This document shows positions 11,520 through 20,208 of a DNA stretch of 37,901 nt, piece after piece. The notes beneath the pieces are model-generated. The model searched no databases. It was not told where the DNA came from and worked only from the letters and a program-made list of their open reading frames with translations. The position numbers and the translations under genes were made by a program. Source of the stretch: Deltaproteobacteria bacterium (GTDB lineage: Bacteria; Myxococcota_A; Polyangia; Polyangiales; Houyiibacteriaceae); assembly GCA_019313915.1 (NCBI GenBank), contig JAFDAJ010000009.1:1-37901 (forward strand), in the 5' to 3' direction. How positions within the stretch are numbered: position 1 is the stretch's first letter; each line of letters opens with the position of its first letter.

Positions 11520-12379
11520 TGTCCGACCCGGTGCATCATCCATTCGTGTCCATCCGGGTGCGGCCCGCGCGACTCGAGCTCGCGCAACTGAGGCTTTGGG
11601 AGCTCGGGGCGTCGGGTCTCGAAGAGCGCGACGAGACCACGCTCGTCTGCGAGGCAGCGTCTGATCAAGTCGTACTGATTGGGGCGTTTTCCGACGAAGC
11701 TGCGGCGCGGCACGCGCTCAAAGAGATCGGCGAGGAGTACGACGCAGAAATCATCTACGTTCCGAGCCAAGACTGGGCCACCGAATGGCGCCGTGGCTTC
11801 AGCGCACAGCGAATCGGAAAGCGCCTCTTGTTGCATCCTTCCTGGGAAGCGGTGCAGGGCGAGCCCGATGATGTCGTGCTGACGATCGATCCGGAGAACG
11901 CGTTTGGAAGCGGCGATCACGAAACGACCCGACTCGTATTGCGGTTGCTCGACCAATGGGTTGCGGGCGGCGAACGTGTGCTGGACGTCGGATGCGGCAG
12001 TGGAGTGCTCTCGATTGCCGCGTTACGCCTCGGTGCGGCGTCTGCCATTGCGGTCGACATCGATGAGGACGCTGTGGTCGTCGCGCGCCGAAATGCCGAA
12101 ATCAATGGCGTAGCGGAGCGTATCGAGGCCTCTGCTCGCCCATTGCAAGATATCGATGGCGCCTACGACATCGTCCTCGCCAATATCGAAACCAGAGTCC
12201 TAGTCCACATGCCCGAACCGCTCCAAGGGCGCCTCGCGGCAGGTGGCATTCTGATCTTGAGCGGCATTCTTCGCGCAGAGACGGATGAGCTCCTCGCCGC
12301 TTACGCTCCGATGCGCCTCGAAGAATGCGTCGAGGAAGGGGAGTGGTGCGCCTGTCTACTGAGGCCGGCCGAGCCATGA
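11519..12379 (+). CDS. prmA: Ribosomal protein L11 methyltransferase
   Basis: PrmA trimethylates ribosomal protein L11 using S-adenosylmethionine; 286 aa, close to the usual 290. Start ATG overlaps the preceding stop (TAATG); the longer open frame upstream reads through another gene and is rejected. An N-terminal L11-recognition domain (residues 1-60) leads to WATEWRRGFSAQRIGKRLLLHPSW near 84, the substrate/linker signature, DPENAFGSGDHETTRL near 125, the SAM-binding motif I VLDVGCGSGVLSIAA near 157, and NIE in the position of the catalytic NI[LE] motif. ATGA overlap couples it to rsmE. Confidence 0.95.
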   Translation: MSDPVHHPFVSIRVRPARLELAQLRLWELGASGLEERDETTLVCEAASDQVVLIGAFSDEAAARHALKEIGEEYDAEIIYVPSQDWATEWRRGFSAQRIGKRLLLHPSWEAVQGEPDDVVLTIDPENAFGSGDHETTRLVLRLLDQWVAGGERVLDVGCGSGVLSIAALRLGAASAIAVDIDEDAVVVARRNAEINGVAERIEASARPLQDIDGAYDIVLANIETRVLVHMPEPLQGRLAAGGILILSGILRAETDELLAAYAPMRLEECVEEGEWCACLLRPAEP

Positions 12380-13095
12380 CGGTTCGAAGGCTTTACGTGC
12401 CTGATCTGCCCGAGACGGGCGGGGCGGTGACCCTTGCAGAGGGGCCGAGCCGCCATGTTCGCGTGCTCCGTCTTCGCGCGGGCGATGAGGTCGTGCTCTT
12501 CGATGGCAAGGGCCGCGCCGCGCCGGCCCAACTCCAGTCCATCGGTGACCAGGTCGTTTGCCAAGCAGAGCCGCCTAAGCTCGCCGAGCCGCGGCGGACC
12601 CGTGTCGTGTTGATGCTAGCCGTTCCCAAGGGCTCAAAGCTCGACGATTGCGTGCGCATGGCCACTGAGCTCGGCGTCGATGAAGTGGCGTTGATGCACA
12701 CCGAGCGAACGGTCCCCCGTTGGGACGCGGGTCGAGAGCGGTCGCGCATCGATCGACTGACGAGGATCGCCAGCGAAGCGGCCGCCCAATGCGAGCGAAA
12801 CGACGTCCCCCTCGTCCATGGCCCCCAGTCTTGCTCGGCCTGGGTGGAGGCGATGCCCGAGGACGCGGCAGGGGTGGTGTTCTGGGCGCGCGCGCAAGGG
12901 GCCCTAGCGCTCGACGGCACCCCTGAACAAGTATGGTGTGCCATAGGCCCCGAGGGGGGCTTCACCGACGTCGAGGTCGCGCTATTCGAACGAGCGGGTT
13001 TTGGGGTGGCGAGCCTCGGAACACAGGTCCTTCGCGTGGAGACGGCCGTGCCCGCGGCGCTGGCCATCGTGCGGGACCGGCTCGAGCTGCTTTGA
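12376..13095 (+). CDS. rsmE: 16S rRNA m3U1498 methyltransferase
   Basis: RsmE is a SPOUT-class (knotted) methyltransferase that methylates U1498 in the decoding region of 16S rRNA; 239 aa. The start at 12376 (MTVRRLYVPDL) overlaps the prmA stop as ATGA. An N-terminal PUA-like domain (HVRVLRLRAGDEVVLFDGKG, residues 28-47) is followed by the SPOUT domain: ATELGVDEVALMHTERTVPRW near 96, SEAAAQCERNDVP, then the SAM-binding knot IGPEGGFTDVEVALF near 195 and LGTQVLRVETAVPAAL near 215. prmA-rsmE adjacency is common in proteobacteria. Confidence 0.95.
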   Translation: MTVRRLYVPDLPETGGAVTLAEGPSRHVRVLRLRAGDEVVLFDGKGRAAPAQLQSIGDQVVCQAEPPKLAEPRRTRVVLMLAVPKGSKLDDCVRMATELGVDEVALMHTERTVPRWDAGRERSRIDRLTRIASEAAAQCERNDVPLVHGPQSCSAWVEAMPEDAAGVVFWARAQGALALDGTPEQVWCAIGPEGGFTDVEVALFERAGFGVASLGTQVLRVETAVPAALAIVRDRLELL

Positions 13096-13143
13096 CAAGC
13101 TCGTTGACACGTCGACGGAACCACAGTCACCATTGCATCGATC

Positions 13144-15135
13144 ATGTCGGTTCTCGCCTCCCTTCTGGTCCGTGACCAGGTGATCCCTGTGGATCGCGTC
13201 CAGCAAGCGATCCAGGAGCAAGTCATGCGTGGTGGCAATCTCGACACCGTGCTCCTCGAGCTCGAGAGCTTGCGCGAGAACGAGATGAACGCGTATTGCG
13301 CGGCTGTATATGGTCTGCTGCCGGCGACGCGCGATGAAGTGATGCGGACGCCGATCAGCACGGTCCGCGTATTGCCCCGAGAGTTCGCCGTTCGGCATCG
13401 CTTGATTCCCGTGGCGCGGACAGAAGATGCCGTCGTGCTTGCCGTCGACCGCCCTCTGCCGGAAGCGACCCTTCGCGAGATCTCGTTCGAGCTGGGGATC
13501 GACCCCGTGCAACGCATCGTCTGCTCGGTGCGCGTCGAGGCCGGGTTGGCTCGCCACTATGACATCGAGATGACCGCCAGGATGCGTCACCTCAACGGCC
13601 GGCTGGAGGCCACGGACGCCGGCTCGATTCCCTACGTCGCGCCGTTCGAAGGTGTCGGCAAACGGAGCTCGCTCCCGCCGAAGAAGGACATCTCCGGCTC
13701 CTATCCACGCGTCGACTCGTCGATCCCCGCGCCGGTGGCGATGGCCGATACGGAGCCTCCGCCGGCAGTGCTGCCCCAAATCGGCTCTTCCGTTCCCGCG
13801 GGCACGTTTCGCGACTCCGACCCAGCGACACCTCGGCGCAAGCGGTCAGAGCCCCAATCGGGCTTCGTCGACGCGACCCGATATAGCCTTCCTCCGCGCC
13901 CGCCGGAGGTCCTAGGGAGGCCATCAGCGCGGTCGAACGCTTCACGGTTGCCTGCGCCGAGCGGCCGGTCGGGACCGCCCACGCGACCCGACTCGGCATC
14001 GAGCTGGCAACCCGCACCCGGTCCGCCTACGACCCGTCGCAGACGCTCCGTTCCTCCGGACGCGAGACGGGACAACGATGGAAGCGCGATGACCCACGAC
14101 GTCGTGTCCCTGGGTCCGAACTCGCCGGTCTCCGCGCCACCGAACGCGGGTAGCGAACCTGCTGGGCGAAGGTGGAACCCCGCACCTCCGCCGATCGTGT
14201 CCGAGGGCTCGCTCCCGAGTGTCATCATCGACGTCGGCGATGACGTCGAACAGCTGGTCGCAACGCTCCGCGAAGCAGGCCCCGAGGACGAAATGCTCAT
14301 CCTTCCCTTGTTGGGGGTCGGCGAGGCCGCGCTGCCGGCGTTGGCTCGCGAGTTTCCGGGCAATCTGTGGTTCGATCGCAACGAGCCCCATGCGCGCATC
14401 CCCGCGGGCAGGGACGTGTCACCGGTTGCGCGGACGTTCGTCGCCTTCGGGCAGCGCTCGGTTCCGTACCTGATTCAGCTCCTCGACGACGAGGACCCCG
14501 ACACGCGTTACTACGCCACCGTCCTTGCAGCGGAGTTCGTGCATCCCGATCTCGTTCAGCCAGTCGGCCGCCGTTTGTTCGATTCGGATCCCGGCATTCG
14601 TAGCGGCGCCTACCGCGCATTGAGCGTCCTCTATGCGTGCGAGGTCGAGTTCATGCAGCTAATCGAACGCCTTCGAGCCTCAGCACGCGATGGCAGGAGG
14701 CTCGAGCCTCAGGCGACCTCAATCGAAGCGCTCGGGAGGCTCCGTGACGCGGATTCGTTCGAATTCTTCGTCTCGTTGCTCGAAAACCCCGAGGACGTGG
14801 TGGTACGCGCCGCCCACGCGAGCTTGGTGCGCTTGAGTTGCCAAGACTTCGGGACGCACAAGAAGAAGTGGACGGCGTGGTTCGACAAGCACAGCAGCCA
14901 GCATCGGGTCGAATGGCTGATCGTCGGGCTCATGCATTCGGACGAGCGGCTTCGACGGCGCGCCAGCGACGAGCTCAAGCACCTCACCCAGGAATACTTC
15001 GGCTACGAACCCGGGCTCCCGAAGAAAGCCCGCGAGGCCGCACAGCAAAAGTACAGGCTTTGGTGGCAGCGGGTCGGTTTTCGAATGTTCGTCCAAGCCG
15101 AGTCCAGCGGCTCTGGTCATGCGCACCGCCAGTGA
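13144..15135 (+). CDS. GspE N-terminal-like domain fused to HEAT repeats
   Basis: Protein of 663 aa. Residues 1-145 match the N-terminal domain of type II secretion/type IV pilus ATPases (T2SSE_N/MshEN-like): LASLLVRDQVIPVDRVQQAIQEQ, then PREFAVRHRLIPVARTEDAVVLAVDRP. There is no ATPase domain. Residues 165-355 are Pro/Ser/Arg-rich and probably disordered. Residues 365-650 form HEAT-like helical repeats (VARTFVAFGQRSVPYLIQLLDDEDPDTRYYATVLAAEF). MshEN domains can bind cyclic di-GMP in other proteins; whether this one does is unknown. The HEAT part is clearly related to the gene at 18143-19153. Likely a cytoplasmic signalling or scaffold protein. Confidence 0.78.
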   Translation: MSVLASLLVRDQVIPVDRVQQAIQEQVMRGGNLDTVLLELESLRENEMNAYCAAVYGLLPATRDEVMRTPISTVRVLPREFAVRHRLIPVARTEDAVVLAVDRPLPEATLREISFELGIDPVQRIVCSVRVEAGLARHYDIEMTARMRHLNGRLEATDAGSIPYVAPFEGVGKRSSLPPKKDISGSYPRVDSSIPAPVAMADTEPPPAVLPQIGSSVPAGTFRDSDPATPRRKRSEPQSGFVDATRYSLPPRPPEVLGRPSARSNASRLPAPSGRSGPPTRPDSASSWQPAPGPPTTRRRRSVPPDARRDNDGSAMTHDVVSLGPNSPVSAPPNAGSEPAGRRWNPAPPPIVSEGSLPSVIIDVGDDVEQLVATLREAGPEDEMLILPLLGVGEAALPALAREFPGNLWFDRNEPHARIPAGRDVSPVARTFVAFGQRSVPYLIQLLDDEDPDTRYYATVLAAEFVHPDLVQPVGRRLFDSDPGIRSGAYRALSVLYACEVEFMQLIERLRASARDGRRLEPQATSIEALGRLRDADSFEFFVSLLENPEDVVVRAAHASLVRLSCQDFGTHKKKWTAWFDKHSSQHRVEWLIVGLMHSDERLRRRASDELKHLTQEYFGYEPGLPKKAREAAQQKYRLWWQRVGFRMFVQAESSGSGHAHRQ

Positions 15136-15171
15136 TAGACTTCGGCCTCGTCGAATCAGCGAGATCGAAAC

Positions 15172-17553
15172 GTGCGAATCCCGAGGCTTCTGACAATACT
15201 GGGTCCTGCGTCCGTTCTTTACGTTCTGGCGGCACGGGCCTCTTCGAACACCGCGCCGTCGCCGGAGTGGCTCGTGGCGCTGCTGTCACTGGTGCTCGCC
15301 CTGACCCCGCTCGCCGTGTTGGGGGCGAGCCCGGCTAGGCGCGGCGCTTCTAGGCTAGCGCTCATGGGGGTGAGCCTAGCGGTTGCGGTGGCCTCGGCGC
15401 GCACCGCCTCGCCTTTCCTCGACCACGCCCATGACTTTGCCTGGCTGGTCGTGGCGCTCCTGATGTTCGACCTCGCTCTGCCGCGTGACTCGAGGACGCT
15501 GGTTCGATACGGCGCTCTAGGAGCGTTTGCCTCGGCGGCGCTCCTGGGCGCCGCGTTGGCCGAACAGGGTTTGCTCCCCGCGCCGACGTTTGGCGTGGTG
15601 GTGGTAGGGGGCATCCTCGGGACCGGCGCGCTTCATCAGATCGTGCTCGTCGGAAGAGGCCATGTCGTCGAAGGTGCGCTGTCCGGCGTCGCGCTCGTGA
15701 GCCTTGCCGTCGGGTTGGCATACTCGTGGTTCGGTCCGTTTGGTGGTTTGTTGGCGACAGCGGTGGAGTTCGCGGTCGCGTCCTTGCTTTGGCTCGGACA
15801 TCTTGCGTGGATCGATCCGCGATGGCGGTCGTTGCGGCGCGTTGGCGTGCCGGCAGTCGTGGCATGCGCGGTGTGCTTCGTGGCGACCGTCGCACTCGTG
15901 CCAGACGCTCCTTTGCAAGGATGGCAACTGGGTACGCTCGCCATCGGGTCGGGCGTTCTTTGGTGGGTGACGTTCTCGTTAGCACGAAGACTCTCGAGCC
16001 GCGCGGTCTGGAGCACGGCGGGGCGACTCGCGGACGGCGCCCAAGCTGCGAGGCACAACTTGGTCGGTGGCGCCATACTAGAGGACCTTGCTTCGGCGGT
16101 TCTCGTTCCCTTGACCAGCACGCTCGGCGACGTCAACGGCCTGCCTGAGCTCTACACATTGGAGCCGCCCCTTCGGATCCGTTTGGATGTCGGTGACCGG
16201 GCGAATATCAAATCGGCGGACGCCCCCGCCGCCATCACTCGGGTCCTTTTTTCTGACGAACACCATGGCATTCTCGATCTCGCGAGCCTTCGTGCCCGGG
16301 TCGTTCGCGAGCCTTCGGTTCGGGAGGCCGTGGACACGATGGAGCGCCGGGCGATCGGCGGTGTGCTCCCCTGCGTGCATCTCGATCACATCGAGGGGCT
16401 ACTGTTTCTGCCCTTGCTCGGAAGGTCGGAGGCGCTCTCACGCGGCGAGCTCGAGCAGCTCGGCCGCTTGGGGGATTCGCTCGGAGGCGCGCTCGCGTCA
16501 GCGCTCGCGCGACGCCGGGCGGACACGCACATTCATCAACTGTCCGCGTCGAGGCGCCACGCCGAAGACCGGATCGCTACGCTCGAAGGAGAGCTCGAGC
16601 AGCTCCGAGGTCAGTGCGACGTCCTCGGGCGCGGGCTCGCTGAAAATCAAACCCTGCACGTTGCGTACAGCCAATCGATGAGACGGGTTCAGACCCGAGC
16701 GATCGAGCTTGCTTCGGTGACCGACCCTGTGTTGCTCGTCGCACCCGCGGGCTCTCCCGTGTTGCCGGTGTCCCGCTTCATTCACGATCGCGGGCCACGG
16801 TGGGAAGCCCCTTTCATCGTCGCCGATTGCTCCGCGGCGCCCCCCGACCAAGTCATCAGTCTGCTCTTCGGCTCGGAGAACGAGCGCCGCACCGGTTGGT
16901 TTCAATCGGCCATCGGTGGGACGTTGCTCTTGCGTGACTTGCCTGCCCTGTCGAAACCCGCTCAGACTCGGCTAGCGGCAGCGTTGAACGCACGAGCGGG
17001 TGCCGACGATGGTCCCCGGCCCCTTCAGCCCCGAATCATAGCGACGTCCCGTGCCCCGTTGAGCGAGCTGCGACGACGCGGCGCTCTGGACCCCGACCTT
17101 GCGGGTTGTTTCTACCAGCCTGGTCTGACGATTCCGCCGTTGCGCGATCGACGGGAAGATGTGCCCTCACTTGCGCTGCTCGCAATCGACCGGGCGTGCC
17201 GACTGTTGGCACGCGAACCCATAGGGATCGAGCAGCAAGCCATGGAGGCCCTCGTCGATCACGATTGGCCTGGCGACGTTGCCGAGCTCGAGCTGATGAT
17301 CGAGCTTGCTGTTGCAGAGGCGTCCACCAAGGCGATCGCCCTGCGCAACCTTCCCTCGCTCGCATGGCCGGCTGCCGACGAAGGGGAAGCGTTGAGCGGG
17401 ACCTACCTCGAGGTGGAGCGCCGCCTGCTCGAACGGGCTCTCCTTCGATCCGGGGGCAACAAGAGCGAGGCCGCGCGGATGCTAGGGCTGAAGCGCACCA
17501 CGTTCCTCGACAAGCTCCGGCGCCACGGCTTGGAACAACGCGCGGTGGGCTGA
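15172..17553 (+). CDS. Membrane-anchored regulator with degenerate sigma-54-activator domain and Fis-type HTH
   Basis: Protein of 793 aa, GTG start. Domains in order: about eight membrane helices (residues 10-270); a GAF-like region (305-450) containing VLPCVHLDHIEGLLFLPLLG; a short coiled coil (455-490); an AAA-like region (515-735) laid out like NtrC-family activators; and a C-terminal Fis-type helix-turn-helix (752-786, SGGNKSEAARMLGLKRTTFLDKLRRHGL). The AAA part has lost the P-loop (APAGSPV at 524-530) and the sigma-54-contacting GAFTGA loop (GSENERRTGWFQ at 567-578), while keeping GGTLLLRDLPAL and PPLRDRREDVPSL. It therefore probably cannot hydrolyse ATP or remodel sigma-54. Likely a membrane signal-responsive DNA-binding protein. 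Confidence 0.8.
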   Translation: MRIPRLLTILGPASVLYVLAARASSNTAPSPEWLVALLSLVLALTPLAVLGASPARRGASRLALMGVSLAVAVASARTASPFLDHAHDFAWLVVALLMFDLALPRDSRTLVRYGALGAFASAALLGAALAEQGLLPAPTFGVVVVGGILGTGALHQIVLVGRGHVVEGALSGVALVSLAVGLAYSWFGPFGGLLATAVEFAVASLLWLGHLAWIDPRWRSLRRVGVPAVVACAVCFVATVALVPDAPLQGWQLGTLAIGSGVLWWVTFSLARRLSSRAVWSTAGRLADGAQAARHNLVGGAILEDLASAVLVPLTSTLGDVNGLPELYTLEPPLRIRLDVGDRANIKSADAPAAITRVLFSDEHHGILDLASLRARVVREPSVREAVDTMERRAIGGVLPCVHLDHIEGLLFLPLLGRSEALSRGELEQLGRLGDSLGGALASALARRRADTHIHQLSASRRHAEDRIATLEGELEQLRGQCDVLGRGLAENQTLHVAYSQSMRRVQTRAIELASVTDPVLLVAPAGSPVLPVSRFIHDRGPRWEAPFIVADCSAAPPDQVISLLFGSENERRTGWFQSAIGGTLLLRDLPALSKPAQTRLAAALNARAGADDGPRPLQPRIIATSRAPLSELRRRGALDPDLAGCFYQPGLTIPPLRDRREDVPSLALLAIDRACRLLAREPIGIEQQAMEALVDHDWPGDVAELELMIELAVAEASTKAIALRNLPSLAWPAADEGEALSGTYLEVERRLLERALLRSGGNKSEAARMLGLKRTTFLDKLRRHGLEQRAVG

Positions 17554-17557
17554 AGAC

Positions 17558-18142
17558 ATGCGTTCGATCGTGCTTTGGGACGTCATGGGCACCCTCGTGC
17601 ACGATCCCTTCTTCGTCGAGATGCCGGAGTTCTTCGGAACGACGTTCGACGCGATGTTCGAGGCAAAGCATCCGAGCGCATGGATGGAATTTGAGCTCGG
17701 GCAGCGCTCCGAAGAAGATTTCCTGGAGAGCTTCTTTGCCGACGGCCGCGACTTCGATCGACGCGGTTTTGTTCGCACCGTCCGCTCGTCCTATCGGTGG
17801 CTACCGGGCATCGAGGAGCTTCTCGCGGAGCTCGGCGAGGCCGGCTGCACCATGCACGCGTTCTCGAACTATCCGGTCTGGTACCGGCTCATCGAAGAAC
17901 GCTTGAAGCTGTCACGGTTTCTCGATTGGACGTTCGTCTCCTGCATCACCGGACTGAGGAAACCGGACCCGGCGGCCTACACCCACGTCTTGAGCAAGCT
18001 CCGCGTTCCGGCCGAGCGGTGCGTCTTCGTCGACGATCGCAACAGTAACTGTGAAGCCGCGCGGCAGTGCGGGATTCGTTCCCTGCGATTTGACGGGGTC
18101 GGCCCCCTGCGCGCTTCGTTGCGCGACGCGGGGGTGTTGTAG
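17558..18142 (+). CDS. HAD-superfamily hydrolase with altered motif I
   Basis: Protein of 194 aa, HAD subfamily I fold. Motif I is WDVMGTL (residues 7-13): the nucleophile Asp8 is present but the second Asp of DxD is Met. Motif II lies in HAFSNYP (Ser/Asn), motif III in TGLRKPDP (Lys), motif IV in CVFVDDRNSN. The DVMGTLV-DPF opening is shared with an uncharacterised HAD family in cyanobacteria and plants. Without the second Asp, ordinary phosphomonoesterase activity is doubtful. The start is 4 nt after the preceding regulator's stop, so they are likely co-transcribed; the stop abuts the convergent HEAT gene directly. Confidence 0.82.
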   Translation: MRSIVLWDVMGTLVHDPFFVEMPEFFGTTFDAMFEAKHPSAWMEFELGQRSEEDFLESFFADGRDFDRRGFVRTVRSSYRWLPGIEELLAELGEAGCTMHAFSNYPVWYRLIEERLKLSRFLDWTFVSCITGLRKPDPAAYTHVLSKLRVPAERCVFVDDRNSNCEAARQCGIRSLRFDGVGPLRASLRDAGVL

Positions 18143-19153
18143 CTACTCCACGTGGCTCTTCGTCCACCAGCGTTCGTAGTTCCGCTGGATAGCAAGGAAC
18201 TCATCGCGCGTGGCCGTCTCCGACATTGGCTGCACAAAGCGGGTCAGGTGCCAGAGTTCGCGCGACGCCAATAGGCGGATGTTGGCGCGACTGTCTCCGA
18301 GGCCTTCGATGAGCCATTGAATCCGGGTCTCTTGGCCTCGCTCCGATAGCCAGCGGAGCCAAGGATCGCGAGAAAACCCGAAATCGTGCGCGGTGAGAAC
18401 CCTGAGACCCACCCGGCACGCAGTCGCGATGCCGCGGTCGGGGTCGGCTAGCAAGTCCACGAACAGCGGCGCTGACGACTCGTCTCGCAACTGGGTTAGC
18501 GCCGAGATCGCGCGGCGCCTCACCGGGAGCAGCAGAGCGATGTCGGATGCGCATCGGCGGAGCTCAGCCAGCGCGCTTCGGTACACGGGCTCGTGTTGGT
18601 ACGCGCTCAGGAGGTGAAGCGCGACGCGGCGACACTCCCGATCATCGTCGAGCGAGAGCTGCATGAGCGGTTCGATGACCCCGGAGTTCACGTATGCGCC
18701 GCAAATGACGGCGGCGTAGTAGCGGACGGTTGGACTCGAGTGACGCATCAGACGCGCGAGGTAGGGAACCGCCTCGCCTTCGAACGTAGCGAGCGCAGCC
18801 GCGCTGGCAGAGATCTCCTCCGGACGCGGGAGGCGTGAGTCTGTAGCGAGGGAAGGGCGCCACAGCGGCCCAGGGAAGCTCCTGGCGATCTCTTCGAGCG
18901 CGAAGTTGCCGAGCGCGAGCAGCCGCCTCACGACGGGCGCGATCTCCTCCGGGCCGAGCGTGACGAGTTGCTCGACGAGGGACCGGGCTTGCTCTGTCGG
19001 AGTCTCGAATGGCCTGTCATGGGTGCGCGAGCTTTCCTCGGCCGACGCAGGCACCCTTGCACGGACGCGGGACCCGTTGTCCTCAGCGTCGTCGTACGCC
19101 CCCTCCGGAAGGACACCCGCCGGGAGCGAGTGCTTTCGCCGTTGCCCAACCAT
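18143..19153 (-). CDS. HEAT-repeat protein, paralogue of the gene at 13144-15135
   Basis: Protein of 336 aa made of HEAT-like helical pairs from about residue 55 to 320 after a charged N-terminus. It matches the C-terminal half of the GspE_N-HEAT protein 3 kb away: LALGNFALEEIARSFPGPLW pairs with LGVGEAALPALAREFPGNLW, VPYLARLMRHSSPTVRYYAA with VPYLIQLLDDEDPDTRYYAT, and IQWLIEGLGDSRANIRLLAS with VEWLIVGLMHSDERLRRRAS. So the two share ancestry and perhaps a partner. It lacks the GspE-like domain. A TGGTATAAG extended -10 lies 6 nt before its ATG. Molecular function unknown. Confidence 0.8.
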   Translation of the reverse strand: MVGQRRKHSLPAGVLPEGAYDDAEDNGSRVRARVPASAEESSRTHDRPFETPTEQARSLVEQLVTLGPEEIAPVVRRLLALGNFALEEIARSFPGPLWRPSLATDSRLPRPEEISASAAALATFEGEAVPYLARLMRHSSPTVRYYAAVICGAYVNSGVIEPLMQLSLDDDRECRRVALHLLSAYQHEPVYRSALAELRRCASDIALLLPVRRRAISALTQLRDESSAPLFVDLLADPDRGIATACRVGLRVLTAHDFGFSRDPWLRWLSERGQETRIQWLIEGLGDSRANIRLLASRELWHLTRFVQPMSETATRDEFLAIQRNYERWWTKSHVE

Positions 19154-19159
19154 CGACCA

Positions 19160-19168
19160 CTTATACCA
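19160..19168 (-). promoter_or_regulatory. Extended -10 promoter for the HEAT-repeat gene, likely leaderless
   Basis: On the minus strand TGGTATAAG (19168-19160) is a strong extended -10 (TGnTATAAT-like). It ends 6 nt before the ATG at 19153, so the transcript would start at the start codon. No -35 box is visible, which extended -10 promoters tolerate, and no Shine-Dalgarno precedes the gene. Confidence 0.4.
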
Positions 19169-19233
19169 GGATAGGGGCGTTTTTGGCGTGACTGGCTAGT
19201 CGCGGCCTATTTTTGCGGGCAAACTGCGCGCCC

Positions 19234-20208
19234 ATGTACAGGATGGTAGTGCGCGAGCTCGGAGGGCCGAGCTCTCTGGAACGCCAGGAGCTCGATGCGG
19301 TCCCCGCCGGTCCGGGAGAGGTCGTCATCGACGTCCATGCCATTGGGTGCAATTTCTTCGATATCCTAATCACGCAGGGCAAGTACCAGGTCCGCCCCGA
19401 GCTCCCGTTTGCGCCCGGCGCGGAGATTGCAGGCACGGTTCGCGAGGTCGGCAAAGGGGTCGAGCGCTTTTCCGCGGGCGACCGCGTGAGCGCGTTGTTG
19501 GCGTACGGCGGCTTCGCCTCGACCGTCGCCGCACCGGTTGAGCGCGTGTTCGCCATGCCTCCGCAGATGACATTCGAGGAAGCCGCTGCGCTGGGCCTCG
19601 TCTATCAGACGTCCTACGTCGGCCTCGTGCACCGCGCTCACTTGCGAGCGGGGGAGACTCTCTTGGTGCACGCCGCAGCTGGCGGCGTTGGCCTTGCGGC
19701 CGTTCAGATCGGCGCGGCGTTGGGTGCGCGGGTCATAGGCACGGCGGGCTCTTCCGACAAGCTCGAGCTCGTGAAGAAAAACGGGGCGGATGTCGTCATC
19801 AACTACCGCGACGAGGATTGGGTCGAACGCGTCAAGGAATTAACCGATGGGCGCGGCGCCGACGTCATCTACGATCCCGTGGGAGGCGATACGTTCGACC
19901 TTTCGACGAAGTGCATTGCATTCGAAGGGCGAATTCTCATCATCGGGTTTGCCAGCGGGCGCATTCCATCCGCGAAGATGAGTCGCGTGCTGGTGAAGAA
20001 CTTCTCGTTGGTCGGGCTCCATTGGGGCCTGTACTTCGAGAAGAATACGCAGGTTCTTCAGGACGCACAGGACGCGATCTTGGGGCTGTATGCCGCCGGC
20101 AAGATCGCGCCCGTGGTGTCGGCGACGTATCCGCTGCTGGACGCCAAGGTCGCGCTAGACGCTCTCGGCGCCCGCAAAACCAAAGGAAAGGTCGTCCTGA
20201 TTCCCTAA
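19234..20208 (+). CDS. Zinc-independent medium-chain reductase (NADPH:quinone oxidoreductase-like)
   Basis: Protein of 324 aa. N-terminal GroES-like domain (residues 1-115) with GCNFFDILITQGKYQ and PFAPGAEIAGTVREVG, then a Rossmann NAD(P)H domain with the VHAAAGGVGLAAVQIGAALGA motif near 145 and the GADVIYDPVGGDTFD segment near 210. Cysteine ligands for catalytic zinc are absent, placing it with quinone oxidoreductases, crotonyl reductase-like and enoyl reductases of the MDR superfamily. Start chosen at ATG 19234; an ATG at 19243 and a TTG at 19213 are alternatives. Its stop overlaps the convergent CbiX-like stop by 3-4 nt. Substrate not determinable. Confidence 0.85.
   Translation: MYRMVVRELGGPSSLERQELDAVPAGPGEVVIDVHAIGCNFFDILITQGKYQVRPELPFAPGAEIAGTVREVGKGVERFSAGDRVSALLAYGGFASTVAAPVERVFAMPPQMTFEEAAALGLVYQTSYVGLVHRAHLRAGETLLVHAAAGGVGLAAVQIGAALGARVIGTAGSSDKLELVKKNGADVVINYRDEDWVERVKELTDGRGADVIYDPVGGDTFDLSTKCIAFEGRILIIGFASGRIPSAKMSRVLVKNFSLVGLHWGLYFEKNTQVLQDAQDAILGLYAAGKIAPVVSATYPLLDAKVALDALGARKTKGKVVLIP

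Noticed and set aside
13092-13132. Two TTGACA boxes before the GspE_N-HEAT gene as promoters
   Set aside because: TTGACA occurs at 13092 and 13104, but no hexamer resembling a -10 follows at 16-18 nt. Left unassigned.
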